Shown here: piece after piece, positions 1-6,773 of the stretch
How positions within the stretch are numbered: the first letter of the stretch is position 1
How the letters are laid out: the number at the start of each line of letters is the position of its first letter
DNA from: a virus
Length of the DNA stretch: 22,639 nucleotides
Virus record (IMG/VR): IMGVR_UViG_3300047321_000459
Span: 1-22,639 of that record
Strand: one strand, 5' to 3'
Notes under the pieces: generated by a model
Database searches by the model: none
The model's input: only the letters and a program-made list of their open reading frames with translations
Told to the model about the DNA's origin: nothing
Translations under genes and position numbers: made by a program

Positions 1-1023
1 GTGGTGCAGTTCGACGAGGACGGCGACGTCTTCTGCCGGCAGATCACGGCCGACGATCACACGGGTGCGTTCTATGACCTCGACGCCTACGTGGCGAACG
101 CTGAGGTGACCACGGGCCATCGGGTCCGCGCTATCACCATGCCGGACATCCACGTCAGGAAGATCGACCAGACCAACTGCATGGCCATCTTCGGATGGGA
201 CATGCGTGGCGGCAGGGCGCAGCTCCGCAACAGCATGGTCGACGTTCTCGATCCCGAGAACATCATCGGTCACGACATCTTCGACAACGAGGCGCGGAAC
301 CATCACCACGTCCACGACAATGCCTACAGCTATGAGATGGCGATCCGTGGCCGCGACAGCGTGGAGCAGGAAGTCGACCAGTGCGGTCAGTTCTTGCTGA
401 CGGCGATCGGCGAGGGCGTTTTGCCGATGGTTACGGTCGGCGGGCGAACCTTCGTCGTTGCGGAAGGCAACCACGACATCGCGCTGGAGAAGTACGCCCG
501 CGAGGCGCGCTACCGGAACGACGGCATCAACGTCCGCTACGGCCTCCAGCTGGAAGAGGCGTACCTCGACTACGTCGAGAGGCGCTCGCATGCACTCGAC
601 AACGACAGGCCGGTGCCCCGGTTCTCGCTGCTCGAACACGCCATCCGGATGAAGTATCCGCAGCTCGGCGAGCAGGTTGTCTGGTGCCATGACGGCTACA
701 GCCACCTGATCGACGGCATCGAGGTCGGCAACCACGGCTTCCGCGGAGCGAACGGCGCCAAGGGCACCGTGGCCGGCTTCGCGCGGGCAGGGCGCAAGAT
801 GTCGATCGGCGACAAGCACAGCCCCGAGATCATGGAGGGCGTGTATGTGGCCGGCGTCTTGAACCTGCGCCACGGCTACAACAAGGGCCTTTCGGGCTGG
901 GCGGTCACCGTGATCATCCAGTATCCGGACGGCAAGCGCTCGCTGCTGACGCTCCAGAAGGGCAAATGGCGGCCGGGCCGGAGGGTTATCCGCGTGCCGG
1001 CGCCGACGTCTTTGGCTGCCTGA
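1..1023 (+). CDS. Calcineurin-like metallophosphoesterase, T5 A1-type phage protein (possibly partial at 5' end)
   Basis: The protein shows the metal-binding motifs of the calcineurin-like phosphoesterase superfamily in the right order: D-x-H at residues 49-51 (PDIH), an HDIFD segment at 91-95, GNHD at 156-159, a His at 245 in VGNHGF, and GDKH at 270-273 in the place of GHxH. The last motif is followed by SPEI..GVYVAG, as in phage metallophosphoesterases related to the T5 pre-early protein A1. Family members hydrolyse phosphodiesters using two metal ions. In T5, A1 is needed for host DNA degradation and second-step DNA transfer, but that role is only inferred here. The reading frame is open at base 1 with GTG, so the true start may lie before the window. 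The stop is followed after 30 bases by the next gene. Confidence 0.7.
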   Translation: MVQFDEDGDVFCRQITADDHTGAFYDLDAYVANAEVTTGHRVRAITMPDIHVRKIDQTNCMAIFGWDMRGGRAQLRNSMVDVLDPENIIGHDIFDNEARNHHHVHDNAYSYEMAIRGRDSVEQEVDQCGQFLLTAIGEGVLPMVTVGGRTFVVAEGNHDIALEKYAREARYRNDGINVRYGLQLEEAYLDYVERRSHALDNDRPVPRFSLLEHAIRMKYPQLGEQVVWCHDGYSHLIDGIEVGNHGFRGANGAKGTVAGFARAGRKMSIGDKHSPEIMEGVYVAGVLNLRHGYNKGLSGWAVTVIIQYPDGKRSLLTLQKGKWRPGRRVIRVPAPTSLAA

Positions 1024-1026
1024 TCG

Positions 1027-1042
1027 CTTGCACGAATGCAAA
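1027..1042 (+). promoter_or_regulatory. 16-bp motif copy before the deoxyribosyltransferase-like gene
   Basis: CTTGC-ACGAAT-GCAAA lies four bases after the stop of the first gene and touches the AAGGAGG of the next. It matches the consensus TTTGC-TTGAAT-GCAAA at 12 of 16 positions or better and points with transcription. Confidence 0.55.
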
Positions 1043-1053
1043 AGGAGGATTCG

Positions 1054-1515
1054 ATGCTTGTCTATCTCGCTGGGCCGATCTCGGGCCTGAACTTCGAGGG
1101 CGCCACCGACTGGCGGCAGCACGCAAAAGCGGAGCTGGGCCAGTTCGGGATCAAGGCGCTCTCGCCCCTGCGCGAGCAGGAGCACCTGAAAGAGGTTGGT
1201 GTCTTCACGGACGCAGCCAAGGAGACCGCGCGCTTCAAGTCGCCGATGTCGATGCCGAAGGGCCTGACGGTCCGGGACCGCTGGGACGCAACGCGCTGCG
1301 ACGTCCTGCTGGTGAACCTGCTGGGAGCCACGAAGGTCTCGATCGGCACGGTGATGGAAATCGCCTGGGCCGACCTCAGCGGCATCCCGATCGTCTGCGC
1401 GATCGAGGAGACCGGCAATCCGCACGAGCACGCGATGCTCAACGACCGGATCGGATTCCGTGTCCCGACGCTGTGGGACGCGATCGATGTCACCCGGCAG
1501 CTGCTTGCTGCCTGA
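1054..1515 (+). CDS. Nucleoside 2-deoxyribosyltransferase-like protein
   Basis: This 153-residue protein starts with the YLAGPISG motif of the nucleoside 2-deoxyribosyltransferase/DUF4406 superfamily. It then has D-x-W-D-x-x-x-C-D followed by LLVNL and SIGTVMEIAWAD, which match the conserved 'CD..lvNL....GT..E...A' block containing the catalytic Glu of that fold. Enzymes of the group transfer or hydrolyse the deoxyribosyl bond of nucleosides or nucleotides; the exact substrate cannot be read here. ATG 1054 is preferred over ATG 1036 because a strong AAGGAGG lies at 1042-1048, and ATG 1036 sits upstream of that site and inside a repeated motif. It lies between the phosphoesterase and a dNMP kinase, which supports a role in deoxynucleotide supply. 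Confidence 0.72.
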   Translation: MLVYLAGPISGLNFEGATDWRQHAKAELGQFGIKALSPLREQEHLKEVGVFTDAAKETARFKSPMSMPKGLTVRDRWDATRCDVLLVNLLGATKVSIGTVMEIAWADLSGIPIVCAIEETGNPHEHAMLNDRIGFRVPTLWDAIDVTRQLLAA

Positions 1516-1518
1516 ACG

Positions 1519-1534
1519 TTTGTTTGAATGCAAA
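1519..1534 (+). promoter_or_regulatory. 16-bp motif copy before the dNMP kinase gene
   Basis: TTTGT-TTGAAT-GCAAA lies just after the preceding stop and overlaps the start of AAAGGAG. It points with transcription. Confidence 0.6.
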
Positions 1535-1544
1535 GGAGATTGCA

Positions 1545-2228
1545 ATGACGGTTATCGGCCTCTCGGGTTTCGCACAGTCGGGCAAGACGACGGCGGCGCT
1601 GTACCTGGAGAAGAAGTATGGCGTGCGGCGTAAGCACATCGCCGAGCCGCTGCGGGCCATGCTCGCGGTGCTGCTGCAAGCGAACGGCATGTCGAGCGAC
1701 ATGATCACGCGCTACCTGGAGGGTGATCTCAAGGAGTCGATGATCCCGGAGCTGGGAGTGACCTCGCGCTACGCGCAGATCACCCTGGGCACCGAGTGGG
1801 GCCGCCAGCTGATCAACGAGGATCTGTGGGCTGACACCTGGGCTGCCGGCGTTGCGGACGGCGAGTCCGTGATGAACGACTCCGTGCGCTTCCCGAATGA
1901 GGCCAGCGCCATCCGCAGCCTGGGCGGCGTCGTGATCATGATCAAGCGTCCGGGCACCAAGCCGGCGAAGTTCAGCTGGGGCAAGTTCGGCGAGTTCCTC
2001 TACGACAAGCTTGGCATCATGTGGGGCGTGCATCCGAGCGAGCGAATCGACCTGATCCGGCCGGACTTCGTCATCCACAACGACGGGAGCATGGAGACGC
2101 TCTACGCCGACCTGGACAAGGCCATGGCAGAGCACTTCAAGCAGAAGCAGCTGACGAGCTTCGCCAACTCCAAGAAGGCACTCGCGGCAGCCACCGGGCT
2201 CGCCTTGGCTACGGGACTCGGCCGCTAA
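1545..2228 (+). CDS. Deoxynucleotide monophosphate kinase (dNMP kinase)
   Basis: The 227-residue product begins with a beta strand and a P-loop, GFAQSGKT (residues 8-15), and carries VMNDSVRFPNEA..IR..GG near residues 105-125, the hallmark block of phage dNMP kinases of the T4 gene 1 type. It should phosphorylate dNMPs to dNDPs in the cytoplasm for phage DNA synthesis. The start at 1545 has AAAGGAG at 1532-1538; an upstream extension to base 966 in the same frame would run through the preceding gene and is rejected. The stop TAA overlaps the next ATG by one base. The C-terminal tail rich in Ala and Leu after residue 205 is an unexplained extension. Confidence 0.85.
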   Translation: MTVIGLSGFAQSGKTTAALYLEKKYGVRRKHIAEPLRAMLAVLLQANGMSSDMITRYLEGDLKESMIPELGVTSRYAQITLGTEWGRQLINEDLWADTWAAGVADGESVMNDSVRFPNEASAIRSLGGVVIMIKRPGTKPAKFSWGKFGEFLYDKLGIMWGVHPSERIDLIRPDFVIHNDGSMETLYADLDKAMAEHFKQKQLTSFANSKKALAAATGLALATGLGR

Positions 2229-2524
2229 TGGCCGGGCTTCAATGGACAGAGGACCATAGGCCCCAGCGATATGGCTGGGCGCCAGGGTCCTACCTGAACC
2301 ACTGTCACGGCGCCGGGTGCAAGGAGCGCGAGGACAAGACATTCATCGGCGACAAGCGGGCAATCATCTGCGCCGACTGCGCCTATGCGCTGCCAGACCC
2401 TGAGCCGGAGCCGTCATTCGAGGTGCGCTTGCGGGCTCAGGTCACCGAGCTGCTTCGCCGCACGAGGAAACTGGAACTGGAGATTGAAGAATGGCAGAAG
2501 CGGAAGCGCGCCTCATCAACATGA
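2228..2524 (+). CDS. Small Cys-containing phage protein with C-terminal helix
   Basis: This 98-residue protein is not recognised. It has Cys/His pairs CHGAGC (residues 26-31) and CADC (48-51) that could form one zinc-binding site. A long, charged helix rich in Leu, Glu, Arg and Lys follows from about residue 63 and may be a coiled coil. Its ATG overlaps the TAA of the dNMP kinase by one base (TAATG), which implies translational coupling. The next gene begins inside its last 34 bases. Confidence 0.55.
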   Translation: MAGLQWTEDHRPQRYGWAPGSYLNHCHGAGCKEREDKTFIGDKRAIICADCAYALPDPEPEPSFEVRLRAQVTELLRRTRKLELEIEEWQKRKRASST

Positions 2525-2685
2525 AGCTGACCCGGGGTGACGCAGAGGTCATCACCCCGGAGCAGATATGGGCTGAGATCGGGAAGATCTTCGTTCAGCG
2601 GGCGACCGGAGAGCTAAAGCCGACCGGTCCCGTCAGAAGCAACCAGCCCCAGGTCGACGTGCGGGAGCTGGTGAAGGGCTTGTAG
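2491..2685 (+). CDS. Small hypothetical protein
   Basis: This is a 64-residue acidic/basic mixed protein with no recognised family. The start at 2491 has GGAG eight bases upstream, inside the preceding gene, and the two genes overlap by 34 bases. A second in-frame ATG at 2521 lacks a clear ribosome binding site. The central part (about residues 12-40) is predicted to be helical and the C-terminus is Pro- and Gln-containing. It is the last gene of the plus-strand block and ends only 5 bases from the convergent stop at 2691; no terminator hairpin is visible between them. Confidence 0.5.
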   Translation: MAEAEARLINMKLTRGDAEVITPEQIWAEIGKIFVQRATGELKPTGPVRSNQPQVDVRELVKGL

Positions 2686-2690
2686 GACGA

Positions 2691-2951
2691 TCAGGCGTAG
2701 ATGGAGGGTGCGGTGACCTGCGGCTTCACGGCCCGCACCCCAGTCCGCACATGCCGTCCGCCGATTGCCTCGACAAACGCACGAATCTCCTTGCCGAATA
2801 GCCGGCGCTGCCCGTGCGACAGATTGCCGAAGCGGTCGGTGATCAGCGTGTCCAGGGCGTGGAAGGGCGAGCGTCCGAGCCGGCGAGCCGCCATGATTGT
2901 GTCATGGCAGGCAGTTTCTTCGAGGAAGGCGCGAATCTGAAGAGAGGTCAT
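2691..2951 (-). CDS. Small hypothetical helical protein
   Basis: An 86-residue protein without a recognised family, rich in Arg and predicted helices, is encoded at the end of the long minus-strand block. The start at 2951 has AGGA nine bases upstream. An in-frame ATG at 2984 is directly abutted by AAAAGGAG, too close to serve it, so the start remains uncertain. About 107 bases without a gene separate it from the upstream gene, so it may have its own weak translation start or promoter, but no clear promoter was seen. Confidence 0.5.
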   Translation of the reverse strand: MTSLQIRAFLEETACHDTIMAARRLGRSPFHALDTLITDRFGNLSHGQRRLFGKEIRAFVEAIGGRHVRTGVRAVKPQVTAPSIYA

Positions 2952-3058
2952 AGGTTGGATTCCTAGTGGCGGGCCGGGTGACATACTCCTTTTCAAGAGC
3001 GAGGAAAGAGGGTCCAGCAAGTATTTCGACTAGACCCCCCACCGTTTGCTGCGCCGCG

Positions 3059-3340
3059 TCAGAAAATACGCAGGGTGGCACGCGAGATCTTGTCCGGGAG
3101 AAAGCCCTTTGGCATGTCCCGGAGCCGCTCGGTCTCGAACCGCAGGTCATCCAGCGTGATCTGCTGCCGGATGCGCTCCAAGGCCTCCTTCTTAAACTCC
3201 TCATCACCACGGGGCAGCGGGTGCGTGCGGCCGAACTCCAGCTTGCGCTTGCCCTCGGTCTTGTGGCGCACCTCGTAGCCCATGAACCCCAGGATGGTGA
3301 TCACGTCGACGAGGGGGTATCCGTAAACTGTCTCTCTCAT
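3059..3340 (-). CDS. Hypothetical protein with charged C-terminal half
   Basis: The 93-residue product has no recognised family. Its first half (VYGYPLVDVITILGFMGYEVRH) looks like a compact alpha/beta unit, and the second half is strongly charged and helical. ATG 3340 overlaps the TGA of the upstream Lar-like gene as ATGA and has GGAA nine bases upstream. This is preferred to an ATG five codons earlier, which would run further into the neighbour. It is part of the coupled 3059-5653 gene run. Confidence 0.55.
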   Translation of the reverse strand: MRETVYGYPLVDVITILGFMGYEVRHKTEGKRKLEFGRTHPLPRGDEEFKKEALERIRQQITLDDLRFETERLRDMPKGFLPDKISRATLRIF

Positions 3341-3585
3341 GCTGCCAGATTCCATCTTTCAACCGCGGTGATGTGTCGGTGGTAATAGTCCTCGGGTCCT
3401 ACCCGCTTTGACAGCGGACCATCAGCTCCGCAGGCGAGGCAGGTGACGTGCGGGTGAGGGCCCATGTAGAGCCCGACGTGCAGAGACTTGCAGAACGGAC
3501 ACCACTTCAGCTTCCTGCCGAAGCGGTGCTGGACCTCCTCGGCTCTCATGACGTTCCGGTCGTTAAACTGCGTCCAGCTGCTCAT
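3337..3585 (-). CDS. Zinc-ribbon protein resembling the restriction-alleviation (Lar) family
   Basis: This 82-residue protein has CPFC (residues 29-32) and CLAC (49-52), followed by GADGPLS and a C-terminal AVERWNLAA. The pattern 'CPFC...V.C..CGA.GP......A...WN..A' is typical of the Lar family of small phage zinc ribbons. Lar of the Rac prophage lowers type I restriction of incoming DNA, but most family members are untested, so the anti-restriction role here is inferred. ATG 3585 overlaps the preceding TGA (ATGA) with GGA upstream. The downstream gene is coupled by another ATGA. Confidence 0.65.
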   Translation of the reverse strand: MSSWTQFNDRNVMRAEEVQHRFGRKLKWCPFCKSLHVGLYMGPHPHVTCLACGADGPLSKRVGPEDYYHRHITAVERWNLAA

Positions 3586-3740
3586 GATACGTCCAAGGGT
3601 TTGAAGGTCGTGCGGCTGAACTGCCAGTGGTCGACCCTTCCGCAACAGGAGCAGGTGTTGGCCCGCACCCAGCCACGGCTGCTCTGTCTCCACGGCTCGT
3701 AGACGTTCCAGTGCCCGATGATCCAGCAGAGCCACTTCAT
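3582..3740 (-). CDS. Very small Cys-rich phage protein (DUF1660-like)
   Basis: The gene encodes 52 residues that begin KWLCWIIGHW and contain CSCCGR near residue 30. Small phage proteins with an N-terminal 'C..[LI][IF]GH.W' and a later CxxCG, such as DUF1660, share this layout, and the Cys/His residues probably bind one zinc ion. The start is well supported by AAGGAG eight bases before ATG 3740 and by a 4-base ATGA overlap with the upstream gene. No biochemical function is known to me. Confidence 0.5.
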   Translation of the reverse strand: MKWLCWIIGHWNVYEPWRQSSRGWVRANTCSCCGRVDHWQFSRTTFKPLDVS

Positions 3741-4114
3741 GCCGCGCGCTCCTTGAACCAGGCCTTGATGAAGCGATCGAGCTTCGGCGCCCGGCGCGGG
3801 AGCTGCGCCAGGCCGGTCCCGATCCCGTCCTCCGGGACCACGACGGTGTGACCGACTGCGAGAATGTGGTCGATCTTTCCCAGATCGAATCCGACATGAG
3901 CCCAGCAGTCGGGTTCGTTGTCGGCGAAGAAGGCGGTGTTGTCGTTGCTCGGCGCCCACTTGGTCACGACGCCGATCGCGTTCGGCTCTCCACGCATCTC
4001 TCGCGCCTGGCCGCCGTAGCCAATGCGCTGCATGTTGTCGCCGAAGACGTAGAAGGTGTCCCGGTTGTTGCGCAGGTCCTGCCTCCTGATGAACTTTTGG
4101 TAGCGAATTGGCAT
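3737..4114 (-). CDS. Conserved YVFGDN-family protein (probably DUF7831)
   Basis: The 125-residue protein contains YVFGDN (residues 22-27), GYGGQAREMRGEPNAIGV (32-49) and GIGTGLAQLPRRAP (97-110). These blocks belong to a widespread bacterial and phage family that I believe is DUF7831; the label is from memory. The Gly-rich loops and the GxGTGLA segment resemble nucleotide- or ADP-ribose-binding macro-type loops, but this is only a suggestion. The 4114 start has a weak GGA and lies next to the TGA of the upstream gene; its own stop overlaps the next start as ATGA. Confidence 0.6.
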   Translation of the reverse strand: MPIRYQKFIRRQDLRNNRDTFYVFGDNMQRIGYGGQAREMRGEPNAIGVVTKWAPSNDNTAFFADNEPDCWAHVGFDLGKIDHILAVGHTVVVPEDGIGTGLAQLPRRAPKLDRFIKAWFKERAA

Positions 4115-4115
4115 G

Positions 4116-4388
4116 TCAGTATCCGAAATAGATCCAGTAGTCGGTGTCGCGTTCGAGCAGATCGCAGAGGTGGAGGAAGCGATCGGGCTGCTCCAGGCTG
4201 CTTTCCCTGATGCCGGCGCGGAGCTGGTCGACGAAGGTCGGGCGGACCATGTCCTCGTCTCCTGGCTTCGTGATCGTTCGGCAGTTCCTGAGCACGGCCG
4301 GGAATTGGCTGTCGCCGGAGTGGCGAACGAAGTCCCAATCCGGGTGATCCTCGCAGGTGTTGCGATAGAGGCTGATGTGGATGCCCAT
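4116..4388 (-). CDS. Hypothetical protein
   Basis: This 90-residue protein begins MGIHISLYRN and ends with an aromatic DYWIYFGY tail. The pattern 'mGi.isly......wd..R..gD..f' recalls small phage proteins of unknown function, and I cannot assign a family. GGAGG lies four bases before ATG 4388, and the start overlaps the upstream TGA (TGATG), so translation is probably coupled to the oxygenase-like gene. Confidence 0.55.
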   Translation of the reverse strand: MGIHISLYRNTCEDHPDWDFVRHSGDSQFPAVLRNCRTITKPGDEDMVRPTFVDQLRAGIRESSLEQPDRFLHLCDLLERDTDYWIYFGY

Positions 4389-5026
4389 CACGCCTCCGAT
4401 GTCGTGTGGTTGCGCTCGACTCCGCGGGGCACGGTCGGCCATTCCGGGAAGGCGTGATTGACCGAGTTGCCTTCCAGGTCGTAGCGGGAGCGGGAGACCG
4501 AGATCTTCACAAAGCTCCGCATGCCGGACGTTAGGTTTGCGGCCACGCGATGGATGACGGACTCGTCCAGGCGCAGCAGGTGCTTGTCGCCATAGGTCCG
4601 GGTGTACTGCGGAGCATAGGCAGCCGCATACTCCATCTCGCCCAACGACCGGTGGTGATCCTGGGTGAACGGGATCAGCTTTGCCGGCTCCCAAAACTCC
4701 GTGCCGCAACGATCCGACCAGATGTAATTCAGGTCATCCGTCATGAAGCCATCGGAATGCCAGCCCGGACGGTTGCCCGGATTATCCTTCGACACCCACA
4801 GCGTCTTGGCGGTCAGATAGACGTAGCTGTCGCGCCAACGCTCGCGATCGCAGTCGAAGTAGGCCTGGAACACCAGCTCATCGAACTGACGCAGGTTGTC
4901 CGGATAGATCGGCTCCCACCGCCCCGGAAGCTTGATGGGGCAGTACATCCAGAACATCATCTCCTTCGGGGAGAGTCCGACGTATCCGAGATCGACCGGG
5001 GCGCTTCCGTAGAGCTTATTTGCCAA
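4388..5026 (-). CDS. Probable Fe(II)/2-oxoglutarate-dependent oxygenase
   Basis: The 212-residue protein has the expected facial-triad layout of the double-stranded beta-helix oxygenases. H90-S-D92 (GWHSDGF) follows a strand (YVYLTAKTLWV), then comes a CGTEFW strand at 107-112, a distal H159 in ESVIHRVA, and R170 eleven residues later in RSFVKISVS, placed to bind 2-oxoglutarate. Such enzymes hydroxylate proteins, small molecules or nucleic-acid bases; the substrate is unknown. The start is an inferred TTG at 5026 with GAGGAG seven bases upstream, because no ATG or GTG occurs in the first 20 codons. It overlaps the preceding gene by 11 bases. Confidence 0.6.
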   Translation of the reverse strand: MANKLYGSAPVDLGYVGLSPKEMMFWMYCPIKLPGRWEPIYPDNLRQFDELVFQAYFDCDRERWRDSYVYLTAKTLWVSKDNPGNRPGWHSDGFMTDDLNYIWSDRCGTEFWEPAKLIPFTQDHHRSLGEMEYAAAYAPQYTRTYGDKHLLRLDESVIHRVAANLTSGMRSFVKISVSRSRYDLEGNSVNHAFPEWPTVPRGVERNHTTSEA

Positions 5027-5420
5027 AGTTGATCTCCTCGAAGATGTAGAGGCCCAGCTCCTGCTGCACGAAGACGGCGCAGAACCCGACGTAGTCGAGC
5101 TGAAGGCCATCGGGGATTTTCCCGCCGCACTTGAACGCTCGGAATTTGCGCTCCTCGTCCGGAGCATCGGTCCGTACCATTGCCCAGAGCCAGAACATGC
5201 CGCCTTGGTCAGCGACGCGCAGGATCCTCGCGCCCTTTGGCAGCTTCATCGTGAACTGCTCCAGCACCGGCATCTGGTATTTGAAGATCGTGAGGCCTTC
5301 GACGTCGGACATCTTCTTGCCGCGGGTCTTCTCGTCCCACTGGTCGGCCTGCAGCCGCGCCTCAGCTTCATGCAAAGCGCCAAATTCCCGCTCGTAGGCG
5401 GCCCCATCAGACAGACTCAA
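5016..5420 (-). CDS. DUF7352-like phage protein
   Basis: From about residue 42 the 134-residue protein has a 95-residue beta-rich domain: IFKYQMPV...F.MKLPKGARILRV..QGGMFWLWAMV....EERKFRAFKCGGKIP......YVGF..VF...LGLYIFE. This is the pattern of a common phage family that I know as DUF7352. Its function is unknown. The chosen start is TTG 5420, with GGAGG six bases upstream and a TTGA overlap with the preceding stop. This adds a charged 36-residue helix before the domain. ATG 5312, directly before the domain, has no good ribosome binding site. Confidence 0.62.
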   Translation of the reverse strand: MSLSDGAAYEREFGALHEAEARLQADQWDEKTRGKKMSDVEGLTIFKYQMPVLEQFTMKLPKGARILRVADQGGMFWLWAMVRTDAPDEERKFRAFKCGGKIPDGLQLDYVGFCAVFVQQELGLYIFEEINFGK

Positions 5421-5653
5421 ATTCCACCTCCAAATTCATCCCAAAGCTTCTTCCGCGCCTCGTCGCGGAACTCCTCTGCTGCCGCCATGGCTTTCTTGCT
5501 CGTGGGGTAGCAGTCCTCTTCTTCCTCCGAGAGCTGGCAGACCATGCCGCCAACTGTCGGCACGTACTTGGTCCTGTTCTCGAAGTGACGCGGCGATGCC
5601 TTGCATTTGCCGTTGGCGACGATCCGCAGCCGTGCTTCACGCGACTCCATCAT
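5417..5653 (-). CDS. Small hypothetical protein
   Basis: This 78-residue protein has an N-terminal basic strand region (ARLRIVANGKCKASP), two Cys residues in the middle and a charged C-terminal helix. The family is not recognised. Two adjacent ATG codons at 5653 and 5650 follow GGGGAG; the first overlaps the TGA of the winged-helix gene upstream. Its own TGA overlaps the TTG start of the next gene. Confidence 0.55.
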   Translation of the reverse strand: MMESREARLRIVANGKCKASPRHFENRTKYVPTVGGMVCQLSEEEEDCYPTSKKAMAAAEEFRDEARKKLWDEFGGGI

Positions 5654-5925
5654 TCGGTCTCCCCGACGTATTGGAGCAGCGTCATGCCGTCGTGCGTGCA
5701 GCAGTAACCGGCGCCTCTCGGACCATCTTCGTCCCAGAGTCCCTTGCCGAACTCGGCGAAGCCTTTTCGTGCAAGGGCTCGCACCGCACGACGAACATGC
5801 GATTTGTCGAGGCTCGACCGCTGGGCGATCCCGCGGAACGACAGGAAATTGGCCCCGTCGTCCGCGTAGACCTGGCCAAGCGCGCGGAGAGCTTTCAGCT
5901 CTCGTTCGCTGACCGGAACCGTCAC
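5650..5925 (-). CDS. Predicted winged-helix DNA-binding protein
   Basis: The 91-residue protein begins with a helix (SERELKALRALG) and continues with FRGIAQRSSLDKSHVRRAVRALARKGFAEFGKGLWDEDG..GAGYCCTHDG, which matches a winged helix: helix 2, turn, recognition helix 3 and a two-stranded wing. It probably binds DNA as a small regulator. Start choice is uncertain. GTG 5925 overlaps the upstream TGA as GTGA, the spacing style used throughout this block; GTG 5940 in the same frame would add five residues. Neither has a strong ribosome binding site. No target site can be assigned. Confidence 0.6.
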   Translation of the reverse strand: MTVPVSERELKALRALGQVYADDGANFLSFRGIAQRSSLDKSHVRRAVRALARKGFAEFGKGLWDEDGPRGAGYCCTHDGMTLLQYVGETE

Positions 5926-6440
5926 GTCGGGGAAACCCACGCGCGGATGCGGCTGCGGGAATAGACTGCCTCGCGAACGCGGCCACCGTGGTTGCCGCTG
6001 ATGACGATCGGGTCTCCCTTGGCCGTGAAGCCCGAGACAACGCCGACGTGCCCGCCGCCGCGGCGGCCCATCGTCACGACAGCGCCGACCTGCGGAGCGA
6101 CGTGCTGGTGCTTCTCCCAGGAGAGAGCGCGGTCATCGACATCGTTGGCGCCCGTGACTTTGCGGAGGAATGCCGAGCACCACAGGGTGCTGCGAACGCC
6201 AACCTGGTGGGCGGTCTCGCCGAGGAACTGGCGTGCGCGATCGACAGTGCCGACTCCGGCGTTGAAGCCGCTTTGGAAGCCAGAGTGGAGTCCGCCGAAG
6301 AACGACTGCTCCTGGGGAGCGGTGACGTTGATCTTGGCTACGCGGGCCTGGTGATGGTGGTGCCGGGGGCGGGCCTCAGCTGCTGAAAAGGTCGCAGCGA
6401 GGATCGCGGCGCCGATGAGCGCCGTGGTCAGTTTTCTCAA
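5922..6440 (-). CDS. Exported TIGR02594-type (CHAP/NlpC-P60-like) protein
   Basis: The 172-residue precursor has a typical Sec signal peptide (residues 1-23, ending SAAEA) and a His-rich stretch after the cleavage site. The C-terminal domain carries LWCSAFL with candidate catalytic C88, GGHVGVV with H131, and ISGNHGG at 148-153, the arrangement of TIGR02594 proteins related to papain-like peptidoglycan hydrolases. It probably acts on peptidoglycan in the periplasm, as a lysis or cell-wall enzyme. The start is TTG 6440 (TTG AGA AAA CTG) with AGGAG seven bases upstream; no ATG is available in frame before the signal peptide. No holin was identified next to it. Confidence 0.7.
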   Translation of the reverse strand: MRKLTTALIGAAILAATFSAAEARPRHHHHQARVAKINVTAPQEQSFFGGLHSGFQSGFNAGVGTVDRARQFLGETAHQVGVRSTLWCSAFLRKVTGANDVDDRALSWEKHQHVAPQVGAVVTMGRRGGGHVGVVSGFTAKGDPIVISGNHGGRVREAVYSRSRIRAWVSPT

Positions 6441-6452
6441 GATACTCTCCTG

Positions 6453-6773
6453 TTATGCGAGGTGGTCGGGCCAACCGGCCTGCGATGCCGCCTCGTTGGA
6501 TTGGCGACGTGCAGCGACGTCGCGACGATCAGCCTCTACGGCTGCGTAGGTCGGCAGACGGGTCCACTCGTCGTCGTATTCGCGAGCGAGGGTCTGCTGG
6601 ACCTGGGAGGCGAACAGGCGCGCGGCCTGCTCACCCATGTCTGCGAGGACAACGTCCCCGAAGACCATTCGGAATTTGATCTGGGGCTTTTCGCCCTCGT
6701 TCTCGATCTTGATGGCGGTGAAGCTGATGGGGCCCGCCTGCAGGACGGTGATGTTGGTGATCTCTTGGCTCAT
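6453..6773 (-). CDS. Hypothetical phage protein
   Basis: This 106-residue protein has a beta-rich first half (ITNITVLQAGPISFTAIKIEN...IKFRMVFGDVVLADM) and a helical charged second half. No family is recognised. ATG 6773 overlaps the methyltransferase stop as ATGA, with TGGAA upstream. Twelve bases separate its stop from the next gene's TTG start. Confidence 0.55.
   Translation of the reverse strand: MSQEITNITVLQAGPISFTAIKIENEGEKPQIKFRMVFGDVVLADMGEQAARLFASQVQQTLAREYDDEWTRLPTYAAVEADRRDVAARRQSNEAASQAGWPDHLA

Noticed and set aside
966-1544. Upstream extension of the dNMP kinase frame
   Set aside because: It overlaps the whole deoxyribosyltransferase-like gene, has Arg/Gly-rich shadow-like content, and ATG 1545 has a strong ribosome binding site and the P-loop start.
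1062-2342. 426-codon open frame on the minus strand
   Set aside because: It is antisense to well-recognised plus-strand genes, with a low-complexity Arg/Ala/His composition typical of GC-rich shadow frames.
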